DNA of 64,000 nucleotides from Pseudomonas sp. BN102 (GCF_029871245.1 NZ_SSON01000077.1:176204-240203), one strand, 5' to 3'; numbered from the stretch's first letter, positions 37,438-48,441 are shown. Translations and numbers: made by a program. Notes: generated from the letters alone by a model not told the origin.

Positions 37438-39006
37438 ATGCCATCTGCCCTCTACCGAATCCTCCTCGCCCTGGCCCTGCTGCTTCCTGTCGAAGCCCTG
37501 GCCGGCGACGCCAACGACTTCGCCGCCGCCAACCCGGCGCAGCAGGCGAAACTGCTGGAGCGCTGGGCCGCCGAACCCGGCGCCGCGCGCCAGCCGTTGC
37601 TGGACGCCCTGCAGCAGGGCCGCTTCGCCATCGCCGGCAAGCTGGCCTTCATCGAACGGGACGGCGCCTTCCACCCCGCCGAAGGTGACGCCATACCTGC
37701 AGGCCCACCGAAGAAACTGCGCCTGAACAACCGCCTGCGCGGTCTGCTGATCACCACCCAGGCCAGCCACCAGCTGCTCGCCGTCGACGTCACCACGCGA
37801 CAGGAAGCCGCCCGCCAGCTGCAGAAGAGCGCGAAGCCCGCGCAGTTGGCCCTGCTCAACCAGCGCATGGTGGCCGAGGAAGACCCGGGCGTGCGCGATG
37901 CCATCAGCCTGGCCCTGGCCAATCTGCAACTGGTGGACCCCGACCCGGCCATCCGCCTCAACGCCGTGCGCCTGCTCGGCGAAACCGGCGATCCGCTGGC
38001 CCGCACCCGCCTCGAAGCCCTGCTCGACCCGGCCGTGGAAACCGACGCCGCGGTGCGCATCGCCGCCGAAACCAGCCTGGCCCAGGTCAAGCGCCGGTTG
38101 CTGGTGGGCGAGCTGCTGGGCCAGGCCTTCAGCGGCCTGTCCCTGGGCTCGATCCTGCTGCTGGCGGCCCTCGGCCTGGCCATCACCTTCGGCCTGCTGG
38201 GGGTGATCAACATGGCCCACGGCGAGATGCTGATGCTCGGCGCCTACACCACCTACATGGTGCAACTGGGCTTCCAGCGCCTGACTCCGGAACTGCTCGC
38301 CCTCTACCCGCTGGTGGCGCTGCCGGTGGCCTTCCTGGTCACCGCGCTGATCGGCATGGCCCTGGAGCGTACGGTGATCCGCCACCTCTACGGCCGCCCG
38401 CTGGAAACCCTGCTCGCGACCTGGGGCATTAGCCTGATCCTGATCCAACTGGTGCGGGTGATCTTCGGCGCGCAGAACGTCGAAGTCGCCAACCCCGCCT
38501 GGCTTTCCGGCGGCGTGCAGGTACTGCCCAACCTGGTGCTGCCATACAACCGCATCGTGATCATCGGCTTCGCCCTGTTCGTGGTGGCCCTCACCTGGCT
38601 GCTGCTGAACAGGACGCGCCTGGGCCTCAACGTCCGCGCCGTGACCCAGAACCGCAACATGGCCGCCTGCTGCGGCGTGCCCACCGGCCGCGTGGACATG
38701 CTCGCCTTCGGCCTCGGCTCAGGGATAGCCGGCCTCGGCGGCGTGGCCCTGTCGCAGATCGGCAACGTCGGCCCGGACCTCGGCCAGGGCTACATCATCG
38801 ACTCCTTCCTGGTCGTGGTGCTGGGCGGCGTCGGCCAGTTGGCCGGCAGCGTGATGGCCGCCTTCGGCCTGGGCGTGGCGAACAAGATCCTCGAACCTTC
38901 GATCGGCGCCGTGCTGGGCAAAATCCTGATCCTGGCGCTGATCATCCTCTTCATCCAGAAGCGGCCCCAGGGTCTCTTCGCGTTAAAAGGCAGGGTGATC
39001 GACTGA
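37438..39006 (+). CDS. urtB: Urea ABC transporter, permease UrtB
   Basis: 522 residues. A signal-like helix (about 4-22) and an extra N-terminal region of about 220 residues (helical, HEAT-like) precede the LivH-type permease, which begins near SLGSILLLAALGLAITFGLL and has about eight helices. The long N-terminal region is usual for UrtB of proteobacteria. The ATG follows GAAGGA. Its TGA overlaps the urtC start (39004-39008). Confidence 0.95.
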   Translation: MPSALYRILLALALLLPVEALAGDANDFAAANPAQQAKLLERWAAEPGAARQPLLDALQQGRFAIAGKLAFIERDGAFHPAEGDAIPAGPPKKLRLNNRLRGLLITTQASHQLLAVDVTTRQEAARQLQKSAKPAQLALLNQRMVAEEDPGVRDAISLALANLQLVDPDPAIRLNAVRLLGETGDPLARTRLEALLDPAVETDAAVRIAAETSLAQVKRRLLVGELLGQAFSGLSLGSILLLAALGLAITFGLLGVINMAHGEMLMLGAYTTYMVQLGFQRLTPELLALYPLVALPVAFLVTALIGMALERTVIRHLYGRPLETLLATWGISLILIQLVRVIFGAQNVEVANPAWLSGGVQVLPNLVLPYNRIVIIGFALFVVALTWLLLNRTRLGLNVRAVTQNRNMAACCGVPTGRVDMLAFGLGSGIAGLGGVALSQIGNVGPDLGQGYIIDSFLVVVLGGVGQLAGSVMAAFGLGVANKILEPSIGAVLGKILILALIILFIQKRPQGLFALKGRVID

Positions 39007-40094
39007 TGACTCAACCACTCAACCAGACCCTGCTCGCCCGTACCACGGCCACCCTCGGCCCGCGCACTGCGCTGGCCATCGGCACCCTGGTGCTGGCGGT
39101 CCTGCTGGCCCTGCCGCTGCTGCACCTGCTGCCGGCGGACAACCCGCTGCAGGTCTCGGCCTACACCCTGACCCTGGTGGGCAAGATTCTCTGCTACGCC
39201 ATAGTGGCACTGGCCCTGGACCTGGTCTGGGGCTACGCGGGGTTGCTGTCCCTCGGCCACGGTCTGTTCTTCGCCCTGGGCGGCTACGCCATGGGCATGT
39301 ACCTGATGCGCGAGGCGGCGGGCAGCGGCCTGCCGGCTTTCATGAGCTTCCTCGCCTGGACCGAGCTGCCCTGGTACTGGGCCGGCACCCAGCACTTTCT
39401 CTGGGCGCTGTGCCTGGTCGTGCTGGCCCCCGGCCTGCTCGCCCTGGTGTTCGGCTTCTTCGCCTTCCGCTCGCGGATCAAGGGCGTGTACTTCTCGATC
39501 ATGACCCAGGCCCTGACCTTCGCCGGCATGTTGCTGTTCTTCCGCAATGAGACGGGCTTTGGCGGCAACAACGGCTTCACCGACTTCCGCCGCATCCTCG
39601 GCTTCGACATCACCGCGCCGGGCACCCGCGCCGTGCTGTTCCTCGCCACCGTGGCCCTGCTGGTGGGCAGCCTGCTGCTCGGCTGGCGCCTTGCGCGCAG
39701 TAAGTTCGGCCGGGTGCTCACCGCCCTGCGCGACGCCGAGAACCGCCTGATGTTCTGCGGCTACGACCCGCGCGGCTACAAGCTGTTCATCTGGGTGCTG
39801 TCGGCCGTGCTCTGCGGCCTGGCCGGCGCGCTCTACGTGCCCCAGGTGGGCATCATCAATCCCAGCGAGATGTCGCCCACCAACTCCATCGAGGCGGCCG
39901 TGTGGGTCGCCCTCGGCGGGCGCGGTTCGCTGATCGGCCCACTGCTTGGCGCCGGCCTGGTGAACGGCATGAAGAGCTGGTTCACCGTGGCCTTCCCGGA
40001 GTACTGGCTGTTCTTCCTCGGCGCTCTGTTCATCCTGGTCACGCTGTACCTGCCCAGGGGCGTGATCGGCCTGGTGAAAAAGGGGGACAAGTAA
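39006..40094 (+). CDS. urtC: Urea ABC transporter, permease UrtC
   Basis: 362 residues, a LivM-type permease with about ten helices and the conserved cytoplasmic loop ALRDAENRLMFCGYDPRGYK that contacts the ATPases. It overlaps urtB and is followed directly by urtD, so translation is coupled along urtBCD. Confidence 0.95.
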   Translation: MTQPLNQTLLARTTATLGPRTALAIGTLVLAVLLALPLLHLLPADNPLQVSAYTLTLVGKILCYAIVALALDLVWGYAGLLSLGHGLFFALGGYAMGMYLMREAAGSGLPAFMSFLAWTELPWYWAGTQHFLWALCLVVLAPGLLALVFGFFAFRSRIKGVYFSIMTQALTFAGMLLFFRNETGFGGNNGFTDFRRILGFDITAPGTRAVLFLATVALLVGSLLLGWRLARSKFGRVLTALRDAENRLMFCGYDPRGYKLFIWVLSAVLCGLAGALYVPQVGIINPSEMSPTNSIEAAVWVALGGRGSLIGPLLGAGLVNGMKSWFTVAFPEYWLFFLGALFILVTLYLPRGVIGLVKKGDK

Positions 40095-40955
40095 ATGCGT
40101 GCAGCCCCGGTACCCGAACTCATGCTCGAACCCCTCTTCGACCCCAACCGCGACGCCGGCAGCGGCCGCGATTCGCTGGGCCTCGGCCATGTCGCCGGCC
40201 CGGGCCTGGACGTGCGTCACGGCACCATCCTCACCCTCGAAGAAATCAGCGTCAGCTTCGATGGCTTCAAGGCGCTGAACGACCTCAATCTCTACATAGG
40301 CGTCGGCGAACTGCACTGCATCATCGGCCCCAACGGCGCGGGCAAGACCACGCTGATGGACGTGATCACCGGCAAGACCCGTCCCGACACCGGCACGGCC
40401 TGGTTCGGCGAGACCCTTGACCTGACCCGCATGAGCGAAGTGGAAATCGCCCAGGCCGGCATCGGCCGCAAGTTCCAGAAACCCACGGTGTTCGAGGCGT
40501 TGTCGGTGTTCGAGAACCTGGAACTGGCACAGAAGACCGACAAGTCCGTGTGGGTCAGCCTGCGGGCGAAACTCTCCAGCGAGCAGAAGGACCGCATCGA
40601 TGAGGTGCTGGCGGTGATCCGTCTGGAAGCCTCGCGCAATCGCCCGGCGGGCCTCCTGTCCCACGGCCAGAAGCAGTTCCTCGAGATCGGCATGCTGCTG
40701 ATGCAGGACCCGCAACTGCTGCTGCTCGACGAGCCGGTGGCAGGCATGACCGATGCCGAAACCGAATTCACCGCCGAGCTCTTCAAGGGCCTCGCCGGCC
40801 AGCACTCGCTGATGGTTGTGGAACACGACATGGGCTTCGTCGGCAGCATCGCCGACCACGTCACCGTGCTGCACCAGGGCCATGTGCTGGCCGAGGGCTC
40901 CCTGGCGGACGTGCAAGCCAACGAACAGGTCATCGAGGTCTACCTCGGCCGCTGA
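40095..40955 (+). CDS. urtD: Urea ABC transporter, ATPase UrtD
   Basis: 286 residues. Walker [10 protein letters not shown], signature LSHGQKQFLEIG, Walker B LLLLDEPVAGM. About 45 residues precede the ATPase fold (rich in Asp/Gly), a little longer than LivG. The ATG directly follows the urtC stop with GGGGGACA as ribosome site. A REPIN follows. Confidence 0.95.
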   Translation: MRAAPVPELMLEPLFDPNRDAGSGRDSLGLGHVAGPGLDVRHGTILTLEEISVSFDGFKALNDLNLYIGVGELHCIIGPNGAGKTTLMDVITGKTRPDTGTAWFGETLDLTRMSEVEIAQAGIGRKFQKPTVFEALSVFENLELAQKTDKSVWVSLRAKLSSEQKDRIDEVLAVIRLEASRNRPAGLLSHGQKQFLEIGMLLMQDPQLLLLDEPVAGMTDAETEFTAELFKGLAGQHSLMVVEHDMGFVGSIADHVTVLHQGHVLAEGSLADVQANEQVIEVYLGR

Positions 40956-40969
40956 AGGAAGAACACCAA

Positions 40970-41085
40970 CGTAGGTTGGCGCAGAGCGAAGCGAAGCCCA
41001 ACAACCGGTCCGCAGGACTAGCCGGCACCGACAGGGCGCACTGCGTGCGCCTCGTTGGGCTTCGCAGGCTCAGCGCCAACCTACC
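40970..41085. repeat. REPIN, family 2, inside the urt operon
   Basis: GTAGGTTGGCGCAGAGCGAA ... GAAGCCCAAC at the left and GTTGGGCTTCGCAGGCTCA ... GCCAACCTACC at the right, in the 168-base gap between urtD and urtE. Same family as the repeats around RAYT 2. Confidence 0.8.
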
Positions 41086-41123
41086 AAAGCCAGCGCCGTC
41101 GTTGGCCAAAGAGGAACAGACAC

Positions 41124-41822
41124 ATGCTCCAAGTCGACAAGCTCCACCAGTATTATGGCGGCAGCCATATTCTCCGCGGCCTCTCCTTCGAAGCGAAGGT
41201 GGGCGAGGTCACCTGCCTGCTCGGGCGCAACGGCGTCGGCAAGACCACCCTGCTGAAGTGCCTGATGGGGCTGATACCGGCGAAAGAGGGCGCGGTGAGC
41301 TGGGAAGGCCGCGCCATCACCAGCTTCAAGCCGCACCAGCGGGTGCATGCCGGCATCGCCTACGTGCCCCAGGGCCGCGAGATCTTCCCGCGCCTGACGG
41401 TGGAGGAGAACCTGCTGATGGGCCTCTCCCGCTTCCCCGCCGGGCAGGCCAAGACGGTGCCGGAATCCATCTACGAACGCTTCCCGGTGCTGCGGGAAAT
41501 GCGGCACCGCCGTGGCGGCGACCTCTCCGGCGGCCAGCAGCAACAGCTCGCCATCGGCCGTGCCCTGGCCAGCCAGCCGCGCCTGCTGATCCTCGACGAG
41601 CCCACCGAAGGCATCCAGCCCTCGGTGATCAAGGAAATCGGCGCGGTGATCAGGAAGCTCGCCGAGCGCGGCGATATGGCCATCCTGCTGGTGGAGCAGT
41701 TCTACGACTTCGCCGCCGAACTGGCCGACCAGTATCTGGTGATGAGCCGGGGCGAGATCGTCCAGCAAGGCCGTGGCGAGAACATGGAGGCCGAGGGCGT
41801 CCGTGGCCTCGTGGCAATATGA
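41124..41822 (+). CDS. urtE: Urea ABC transporter, ATPase UrtE
   Basis: 232 residues from ATG 41124 (GAGGA upstream); the frame from 41055 runs into the repeat. Walker A GRNGVGKTT, signature LSGGQQQQLAIGRAL, Walker B LILDEPTEGIQ. LivF-type partner of UrtD. Confidence 0.95.
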   Translation: MLQVDKLHQYYGGSHILRGLSFEAKVGEVTCLLGRNGVGKTTLLKCLMGLIPAKEGAVSWEGRAITSFKPHQRVHAGIAYVPQGREIFPRLTVEENLLMGLSRFPAGQAKTVPESIYERFPVLREMRHRRGGDLSGGQQQQLAIGRALASQPRLLILDEPTEGIQPSVIKEIGAVIRKLAERGDMAILLVEQFYDFAAELADQYLVMSRGEIVQQGRGENMEAEGVRGLVAI

Positions 41823-41835
41823 ACACCATTGCACC

Positions 41836-41872
41836 GCGTGGGTCACGCCGCTTCGCGGCTAACCCACCCTAC
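41836..41872. repeat. Palindrome between urtE and ureD
   Basis: GCGTGGGT, CACGCCGCTTCGCGGCTA, ACCCACCCTAC: arms GTGGGT/ACCCAC with an inner GCCGC/GCGGC hairpin. It ends 11 bases before the ureD ATG, which has no clear Shine-Dalgarno sequence. Confidence 0.6.
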
Positions 41873-41883
41873 AAAAGCACGCC

Positions 41884-42723
41884 ATGAACGCACCTGCCGA
41901 CACTGCCCTCTTCACTCCCAGCTGGCATGCCCAGCTGGAGCTCGGCTATGCCCGTGACGGCGCCGCCACGCGCCCGGTTCTGCGCCGCCACCAGGGTCCG
42001 CTGCGGGTGCAGAAGCATCTGCATGCCGAAGGTCCGGAAGTCTGCCAGCACATCATCGTCCACCCGCCCGGCGGCATCGTCGGCGGTGATCGCCTGGACA
42101 TTTCCGCCCACGTCGGCGAGCGGGCCTGGGCGCAGCTCACCAGCCCCGGCGCGGCCAAGTGGTACCGCGCCGCCAACCCGGCCTTCCAGGACGTGGCACT
42201 CAGCGTCGAGGCCGGCGCCACCCTGGAATGGCTGCCCCAGGAAACCATTGTCTTCTCCGGCGCCCAGGCCGAAATCGCCACCCGCATCGAGCTGGCCGAC
42301 GACGCCCGCCTTTGCTACTGGGACATGGTCGCCCTCGGTCGCCCGGCCGCCGGTGAACGCTTCGCCGAAGGCCACTTTCAGGCCCAGCTGGATATCCGTC
42401 GGAACGGCACGCTGCTCTGGCACGAACGCCAGCGCATCGAGGGCAACGACGGCCTGCTCGACTCGCCCATCGGCCTGGCCGGCCAGCCGGTGTTCGCCAC
42501 CCTGATCGCCACCGGCGAGATCGACGCCGGCCTGCTCGAACGCTGCCGCGACCACCCCTGTGCCGGCCGTGGCGACCTGACCCAACTGCCCGGCCTGCTG
42601 GTGGCCCGCTGCCTCGCCTCCGAGGCGCTGCACGCCCGCGCCTGGCTGATCGACCTCTGGCGCCTGCTGCGCCCTGCCTTGCTCGGCCGCGAGGCCAAGC
42701 CCCCGAGAATCTGGAGTACCTGA
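41884..42723 (+). CDS. ureD: Urease accessory protein UreD
   Basis: 279 residues. UreD forms the UreDFG complex that delivers nickel to apo-urease. Seen: [14 protein letters not shown] near residue 60, typical of UreD. The ribosome site is weak because a palindromic repeat occupies the leader. It is followed by ureA after one base. Confidence 0.95.
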   Translation: MNAPADTALFTPSWHAQLELGYARDGAATRPVLRRHQGPLRVQKHLHAEGPEVCQHIIVHPPGGIVGGDRLDISAHVGERAWAQLTSPGAAKWYRAANPAFQDVALSVEAGATLEWLPQETIVFSGAQAEIATRIELADDARLCYWDMVALGRPAAGERFAEGHFQAQLDIRRNGTLLWHERQRIEGNDGLLDSPIGLAGQPVFATLIATGEIDAGLLERCRDHPCAGRGDLTQLPGLLVARCLASEALHARAWLIDLWRLLRPALLGREAKPPRIWST

Positions 42724-42724
42724 G

Positions 42725-43027
42725 ATGGATTTGTCTCCCCGCGAGAAAGACAAGCTGCTGATCTTCACCGCCGGGCTGGTGGCCGAACGCCGCCTCGCCC
42801 GTGGCCTGAAGCTCAACTACCCGGAAGCCATGGCGCTGATCTCCGCGGCCCTGCTGGAGGGCGCCCGCGACGGCCGTACCGTGGCCGAGCTGATGCACTA
42901 TGGCACCACCCTGCTGACCCGCGACCAGGTGATGATCGGTGTGCCGGAGATGATCCCGGAGATCCAGATCGAAGCCACCTTCCCCGACGGCACCAAGCTG
43001 GTGACCGTCCACCAACCCATTGCGTGA
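42725..43027 (+). CDS. ureA: Urease gamma subunit
   Basis: 100 residues, the standard length. [20 protein letters not shown] and the conserved RTVAELM and [17 protein letters not shown] are typical. Structural subunit of the nickel urease. The GNAT gene begins at its stop. Confidence 0.97.
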   Translation: MDLSPREKDKLLIFTAGLVAERRLARGLKLNYPEAMALISAALLEGARDGRTVAELMHYGTTLLTRDQVMIGVPEMIPEIQIEATFPDGTKLVTVHQPIA

Positions 43028-43035
43028 CCATTGCC

Positions 43036-43536
43036 ATGACCCATGAAATTCACGACGCCCGGGACCAAGACCTCCCCGGCATCCTCGCCATCTACAACGA
43101 CGCCGTGGAGAACACCACGGCGATCTGGAACGAAACCCTGGTCGACCTGGCCAACCGCCGCGCCTGGCTGGCCGAGCGCAATGCCGCCGGCTTCCCGGTG
43201 CTGGTGGCCGTGAACGCGGCGGGCGAGGTGCTGGGCTACGCCAGCTACGGCACCTGGCGCAGCATCGAAGGCTTCCGCCACACCGTGGAGCACTCGGTCT
43301 ACGTGCGCGGTGACCAGCGCGGCCAAGGCCTGGGTCCAGCGCTGATGCAGGCGCTGATCGACCGCGCCCGTGAAGCTGGCCTGCACGTGCTGGTCGCCGC
43401 CATCGAGTCGGAGAACGCCGCTTCCATCCGCCTGCACGAACGCCTCGGCTTCGTCACCACCGCGCAGATGCCCCAGGTTGGCCGCAAGTTCGGCCGCTGG
43501 CTCGACCTTACCTTCATGCAACTGATCCTGGAGTGA
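43036..43536 (+). CDS. GNAT acetyltransferase (phosphinothricin N-acetyltransferase-like) in the urease operon
   Basis: 166 residues from ATG 43036; a GTG at 43024 overlapping the ureA stop is an alternative. GNAT fold with acetyl-CoA loop [16 protein letters not shown] and the PAT-type [18 protein letters not shown] start. The P. aeruginosa homologue at the same place between ureA and ureB is known to acetylate methionine sulfoximine and sulfone and is annotated pat. It probably protects glutamine synthetase from such inhibitors; its link to urease is by position. Confidence 0.9.
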   Translation: MTHEIHDARDQDLPGILAIYNDAVENTTAIWNETLVDLANRRAWLAERNAAGFPVLVAVNAAGEVLGYASYGTWRSIEGFRHTVEHSVYVRGDQRGQGLGPALMQALIDRAREAGLHVLVAAIESENAASIRLHERLGFVTTAQMPQVGRKFGRWLDLTFMQLILE

Positions 43537-43540
43537 CGCG

Positions 43541-43846
43541 ATGATCCCCGGCGAATACCAGATCCAGGACGGCGAGATCGAACTCAACGCCGACCGCCAC
43601 ACCCTGACCCTGAGCGTCGCCAACAGCGGCGACCGCCCCATCCAGGTCGGCTCCCACTACCACTTCTTCGAAGCCAACGACGCCCTGAGCTTTGATCGGG
43701 ACAGCGCGCGCGGCATGCGCCTGAACATCCCGGCCGGCACCGCCGTGCGCTTCGAGCCCGGCCAGAGCCGCGAGGTGGAGCTGGTAGAGCTGGCCGGGTT
43801 ACGCCGCGTATTCGGCTTCGCCGGCCGGGTCATGGGCGACCTGTAA
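43541..43846 (+). CDS. ureB: Urease beta subunit
   Basis: 101 residues, standard length. [18 protein letters not shown] and [12 protein letters not shown] are the family hallmarks. It lies four bases after the GNAT gene. The gap to ureC (83 bases) is filled by a hairpin repeat. Confidence 0.97.
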   Translation: MIPGEYQIQDGEIELNADRHTLTLSVANSGDRPIQVGSHYHFFEANDALSFDRDSARGMRLNIPAGTAVRFEPGQSREVELVELAGLRRVFGFAGRVMGDL

Positions 43847-43860
43847 CGCCGGGCAGATTC

Positions 43861-43916
43861 GTAGGGTGCGCCGCGCGCACCAGGCAATAGTCAGCGGTGC
43901 GCACGGCGCACCCTAC
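43861..43916. repeat. 21-base-pair hairpin repeat between ureB and ureC
   Basis: Arm GTAGGGTGCGCCGCGCGCAC(C) pairs with GGTGCGCACGGCGCACCCTA(C) with one mismatch in 21, around a 14-base centre. It has the GTAG head of REP elements. The right arm ends 13 bases before the ureC ATG and touches the AGGA ribosome site. Confidence 0.85.
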
Positions 43917-43929
43917 AGGAACCCATGCA

Positions 43930-45630
<1,701 letters not shown>

Positions 45631-45647
45631 CGCTGCTGGATAGGACT

Positions 45648-45734
45648 CGTAGGTTGGGCTGAGCTACGCGAAGCCCAACACCCAACTGATGGATAACTCC
45701 GCCGTTGGGCTTCGCTGCGCTCAGCCCAACCTAC
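45648..45734. repeat. REPIN, family 2, left of RAYT 2
   Basis: GTAGGTTGGGCTGAGCTACG ... GAAGCCCAAC, then GTTGGGCTTCGCTGCGCTCA ... GCCCAACCTAC. An inverted pair with GTAG heads pointing outwards. The right GTAG head gives the TAG stop of RAYT 2. Confidence 0.9.
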
Positions 45735-46255
45735 CGCTCACCGAAAACCCCATCACCTGGCTCACACGCCCAATCGGCGCTCATCACGCCGGCGCGGATG
45801 TATTTGTGGATCGACGAATGCGGCCAATCCGCGGCGCGCCGGACATATCCGTGCTTCACCGGATTGATGTGGATGTAATCCATATGCCGCGTCAGGTCCT
45901 GTTCGCTGCGGATCTGGTGCTCCCAATACCGCCGTTGCCAGATCTGCCGTTCCCGCTTCCCATGTCGGGAGTCGGTCACCGGCTCATGCACGGGCAGGTA
46001 CCGCGAAAAGGTTGCCTTGATCTGAGCCCAGCGCAGTGGGAAGTCGGAATCCCCTTCCGGCAGCACCCAGATGGCATGCAGATGCTCGGGTAGTACGACC
46101 ATGGCGGGAATTTCGAAGGGGTGACGCTTCTTCACCCGGTGAAAGGCAAAGCGCAGCCAATCGACATGCTCCGTCAGCAATCGCTGCGAACGATCCGCCA
46201 GATTGACCGTGAAGAAGAACGTGCCGCCCGGCACGAACGCACGTCGATAGCGCAT
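45731..46255 (-). CDS. REP-associated tyrosine transposase (RAYT 2)
   Basis: 174 residues from ATG 46255. HUH-like histidines in VVLPEHLHAIW, the IWQRRYWEHQIRSEQD block, and the catalytic Tyr in DYIHINPVKHGY are present. It is clearly different in sequence from RAYT 1, so the two are separate lineages, not a recent duplication. REPINs of one family flank it on both sides, and its stop codon lies in the left one. Confidence 0.9.
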   Translation of the reverse strand: MRYRRAFVPGGTFFFTVNLADRSQRLLTEHVDWLRFAFHRVKKRHPFEIPAMVVLPEHLHAIWVLPEGDSDFPLRWAQIKATFSRYLPVHEPVTDSRHGKRERQIWQRRYWEHQIRSEQDLTRHMDYIHINPVKHGYVRRAADWPHSSIHKYIRAGVMSADWACEPGDGVFGER

Positions 46256-46360
46256 GGCCCCACCCGCCCTGGTACGAATGCCGAGCGGGCAGTCTAGAAA
46301 GCGGAGCTCAAGGGCGGTTCCGATATAGGGGACGAAAATGGCGCACGAGAACGTGGGATT

Positions 46361-46441
46361 GTTGGGCTTCGCTACGCTCAACCCAACCTACGAAAGCCCG
46401 GCCGACACTGTAGGTTGCGGCTGAGTGAAGCGAAGCCCAAC
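46361..46441. repeat. REPIN, family 2, right of RAYT 2
   Basis: GTTGGGCTTCGCTACGCTCA ... CCCAACCTACG and TGTAGGTTGCGGCTGAGTGA ... GAAGCCCAAC, with the heads facing inwards. It lies between RAYT 2 and the DksA-like gene. Confidence 0.88.
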
Positions 46442-46474
46442 ACTCCTGCTCGCCAGCAACTCTGGATTAACGAC

Positions 46475-46741
46475 TCAACGCAGCTGACTATCCTTGCTCC
46501 CCCGCCGGTTGTACCCGGTGAAGGCGGCGTTTTCCTTGTCGTGTTCGGTCTGGCAGGCAACGCACAACCGCACGCCGGGAATCGCCTTGCGCCGGGCTTC
46601 GGGAATGGGCGCATCGCATTCTTCGCAATGCGTCAGGCTCTCCCCCGTCGGCAATTGGCTGCGTGCGCGCTGGATGGCGTCTTCGATGGTGCTGTCGATC
46701 TGTTCCTGGACGGCGCCGTCGCCGGCCCAACCGCTGGCCAT
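46475..46741 (-). CDS. DksA/TraR-type C4 zinc-finger protein
   Basis: 88 residues with the four-cysteine finger CEEC ... CVAC and an N-terminal helix. This is the short TraR/YbiI-like form lacking the long coiled coil of DksA. Such proteins may bind the RNA polymerase secondary channel, but for this short form the role is not established. Confidence 0.87.
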   Translation of the reverse strand: MASGWAGDGAVQEQIDSTIEDAIQRARSQLPTGESLTHCEECDAPIPEARRKAIPGVRLCVACQTEHDKENAAFTGYNRRGSKDSQLR

Positions 46742-46847
46742 GCTGACCTCCCACGTTCTTGATGGGTCCTGACCGATTTATGGGGCCAGGGTCCGCCCTT
46801 TTGCAAGGGTGGGGGTCGGCAGGCGACAAGCGGAAGTCGTGGTGGGC

Positions 46848-47714
46848 CTATTCCTTGACGTCCATGAACTCCTCGGCCCAGACGATGTACTCCTCGGGCT
46901 GGGTGTACTTGTGGGTCAGTTCGGTGGCGCTGAGTTCGGAACCGGTGGCGACCTGGCGCTGATCGCGCAGGCAGTCGTAGGTGGCCTTGATGGCGGCGAA
47001 GTAGGCGGCATGGCCGTTGACCACGATGCGCACGCCAAGGCGGGCCAGGCGTTCGTTGTCGCGCAGCTTGGGGTTGCCGTAGGTGACCAGCATCAGGGGA
47101 ATCTGCAGGTTCTCGGCAATCTGTTCCAAGTGCTCGAAGTCGGCCACTCCGACCATGCAGATGCCATCGGCGCCGGCAGCCTGATAGGCCTTGGTGCGGC
47201 GTATCACTTCGTCCACGTCGAGCACGCCGGCGTTGGTCCGGGCGATGATGGCGAGGTCCGGATCGACACGCGCTTCCAGGGCCGCGCGGATCTTGCCGAC
47301 GCCCTCTTCCACCGGGATCAGGTCGGTGGACTTGCGGCCGAACTGGGCCGGCAGCAGGGTGTCTTCGATGGTCAGCGCGGCGATGCCGGCACGCTCCAGC
47401 TCGACCACCGTGCGCATCACGTTGAGGGCGTTGCCATAGCCATGGTCGGCGTCGGCGATCACCGGCAGGCGACTGACGCGGCCGATGCGGGTGGCCTGCT
47501 CGACGAATTCGCTCAGGGTGATCAGCGCGAAGTCGGGTGCAGCCAGCACCTGCAGGGAGGCCACCGAACCGCCGAGGATGCCGACTTCGAAGCCGAGATC
47601 GGCGGCGATGCGGGCGGACATGGGGTCGAACACCGAAGCGGTGTGGAAGCAGGAATCCGAATCCAGCAACGCACGGAAAGCCGTGCGCAACTCGTGATGA
47701 GAAGCTCTACGCAT
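46848..47714 (-). CDS. Oxaloacetate decarboxylase (PEP mutase/isocitrate lyase superfamily)
   Basis: 288 residues from ATG 47714; a TTG four codons earlier is less likely. Metal-binding and active-site segments are [14 protein letters not shown] and [28 protein letters not shown] is near the start. It closely resembles the P. aeruginosa PA4872 protein as I remember it, a cytoplasmic Mg-dependent oxaloacetate decarboxylase of this superfamily. Convergent with the DksA-like gene's upstream region only in position; both are on the minus strand. Confidence 0.9.
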   Translation of the reverse strand: MRRASHHELRTAFRALLDSDSCFHTASVFDPMSARIAADLGFEVGILGGSVASLQVLAAPDFALITLSEFVEQATRIGRVSRLPVIADADHGYGNALNVMRTVVELERAGIAALTIEDTLLPAQFGRKSTDLIPVEEGVGKIRAALEARVDPDLAIIARTNAGVLDVDEVIRRTKAYQAAGADGICMVGVADFEHLEQIAENLQIPLMLVTYGNPKLRDNERLARLGVRIVVNGHAAYFAAIKATYDCLRDQRQVATGSELSATELTHKYTQPEEYIVWAEEFMDVKE

Positions 47715-47905
47715 AAGGGCACCCAAGATCAGAGGGGGTCAGGATGAAGCCGGTTCCACAACTCTGGAGCCGGCGCCCCCGTTTTTCCATTGTCAGACTG
47801 CGCCCATTCTAACGGATCAGTCTTTCAGTCCGCTTAACACCCCTGCGCCTTGTCCTGCCCTTCGTCGGCCGCCACACTGGCGCCCCGCTTTACCGAGACC
47901 TCCAC

Positions 47906-48352
47906 GTGCTGGCATTCACCGCCTACCTGGGCCTGTTCCTCTCCGCATTCGGCGCCGCCACTCTGCTGCCACTCCAGTCGGAAGCGCTGCTGGTCGGCCT
48001 GCTGTTATCCGAGGCCTATCCGGCCTGGGCGCTGGTGGCAGTGGCGACCTGCGGCAACGTGCTGGGCTCCCTGGTGAACTGGCTGCTGGGACGTTACCTG
48101 GAGCATTTCCGTGAGCGCCGCTGGTTCCCGGTGAAGCAGGCGCAGCTGGAAAAAGCCCAGGCCTTCTACCACCGCTATGGACGCTGGTCGCTGCTGCTGG
48201 CCTGGGTGCCGGTGATCGGCGACCCGCTGACCCTGGTGGCGGGCGTGATGCGGGAATCCTTCTGGGTGTTCCTGATGCTGGTGACCCTGGCCAAGGCCGG
48301 GCGATACCTGGTGCTCGCCGCCCTGACCCTGGGCTGGAGCGGGCTCTTGTAG
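47906..48352 (+). CDS. YqaA family (DedA/VTT-type) membrane protein
   Basis: 148 residues starting at GTG 47906, with four predicted helices. LPLQSEALLVGLLLSEAYPA and GNVLGSLVNWLLGRYLE and WVPVIGDPLTLVAG are typical of YqaA/SNARE-associated proteins, which may be lipid scramblases or transporters. The TAG stop is the TAG of a REPIN head. Confidence 0.85.
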   Translation: MLAFTAYLGLFLSAFGAATLLPLQSEALLVGLLLSEAYPAWALVAVATCGNVLGSLVNWLLGRYLEHFRERRWFPVKQAQLEKAQAFYHRYGRWSLLLAWVPVIGDPLTLVAGVMRESFWVFLMLVTLAKAGRYLVLAALTLGWSGLL

Positions 48353-48441
48353 GTTGGCGCTGAGCTAAGCGAAGCCCAACAATGGCGCCCGGAATGTTGG
48401 GCTTCGCTTAGCTCAGCGGAACGCCGCCCGGCCCAACCTAC
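48349..48441. repeat. REPIN, family 2, at the end of the YqaA gene
   Basis: GTAGGTTGGCGCTGAGCTAA ... GAAGCCCAAC, then GTTGGGCTTCGCTTAGCTCA ... GGCCCAACCTACG. Its first GTAG provides the stop codon of the YqaA-like gene. Confidence 0.85.

Noticed and set aside
35926-38448. 840-codon open frame opposite urtA/urtB
   Set aside because: It spans the repeat region and two well supported genes; composition is that of an antisense shadow.
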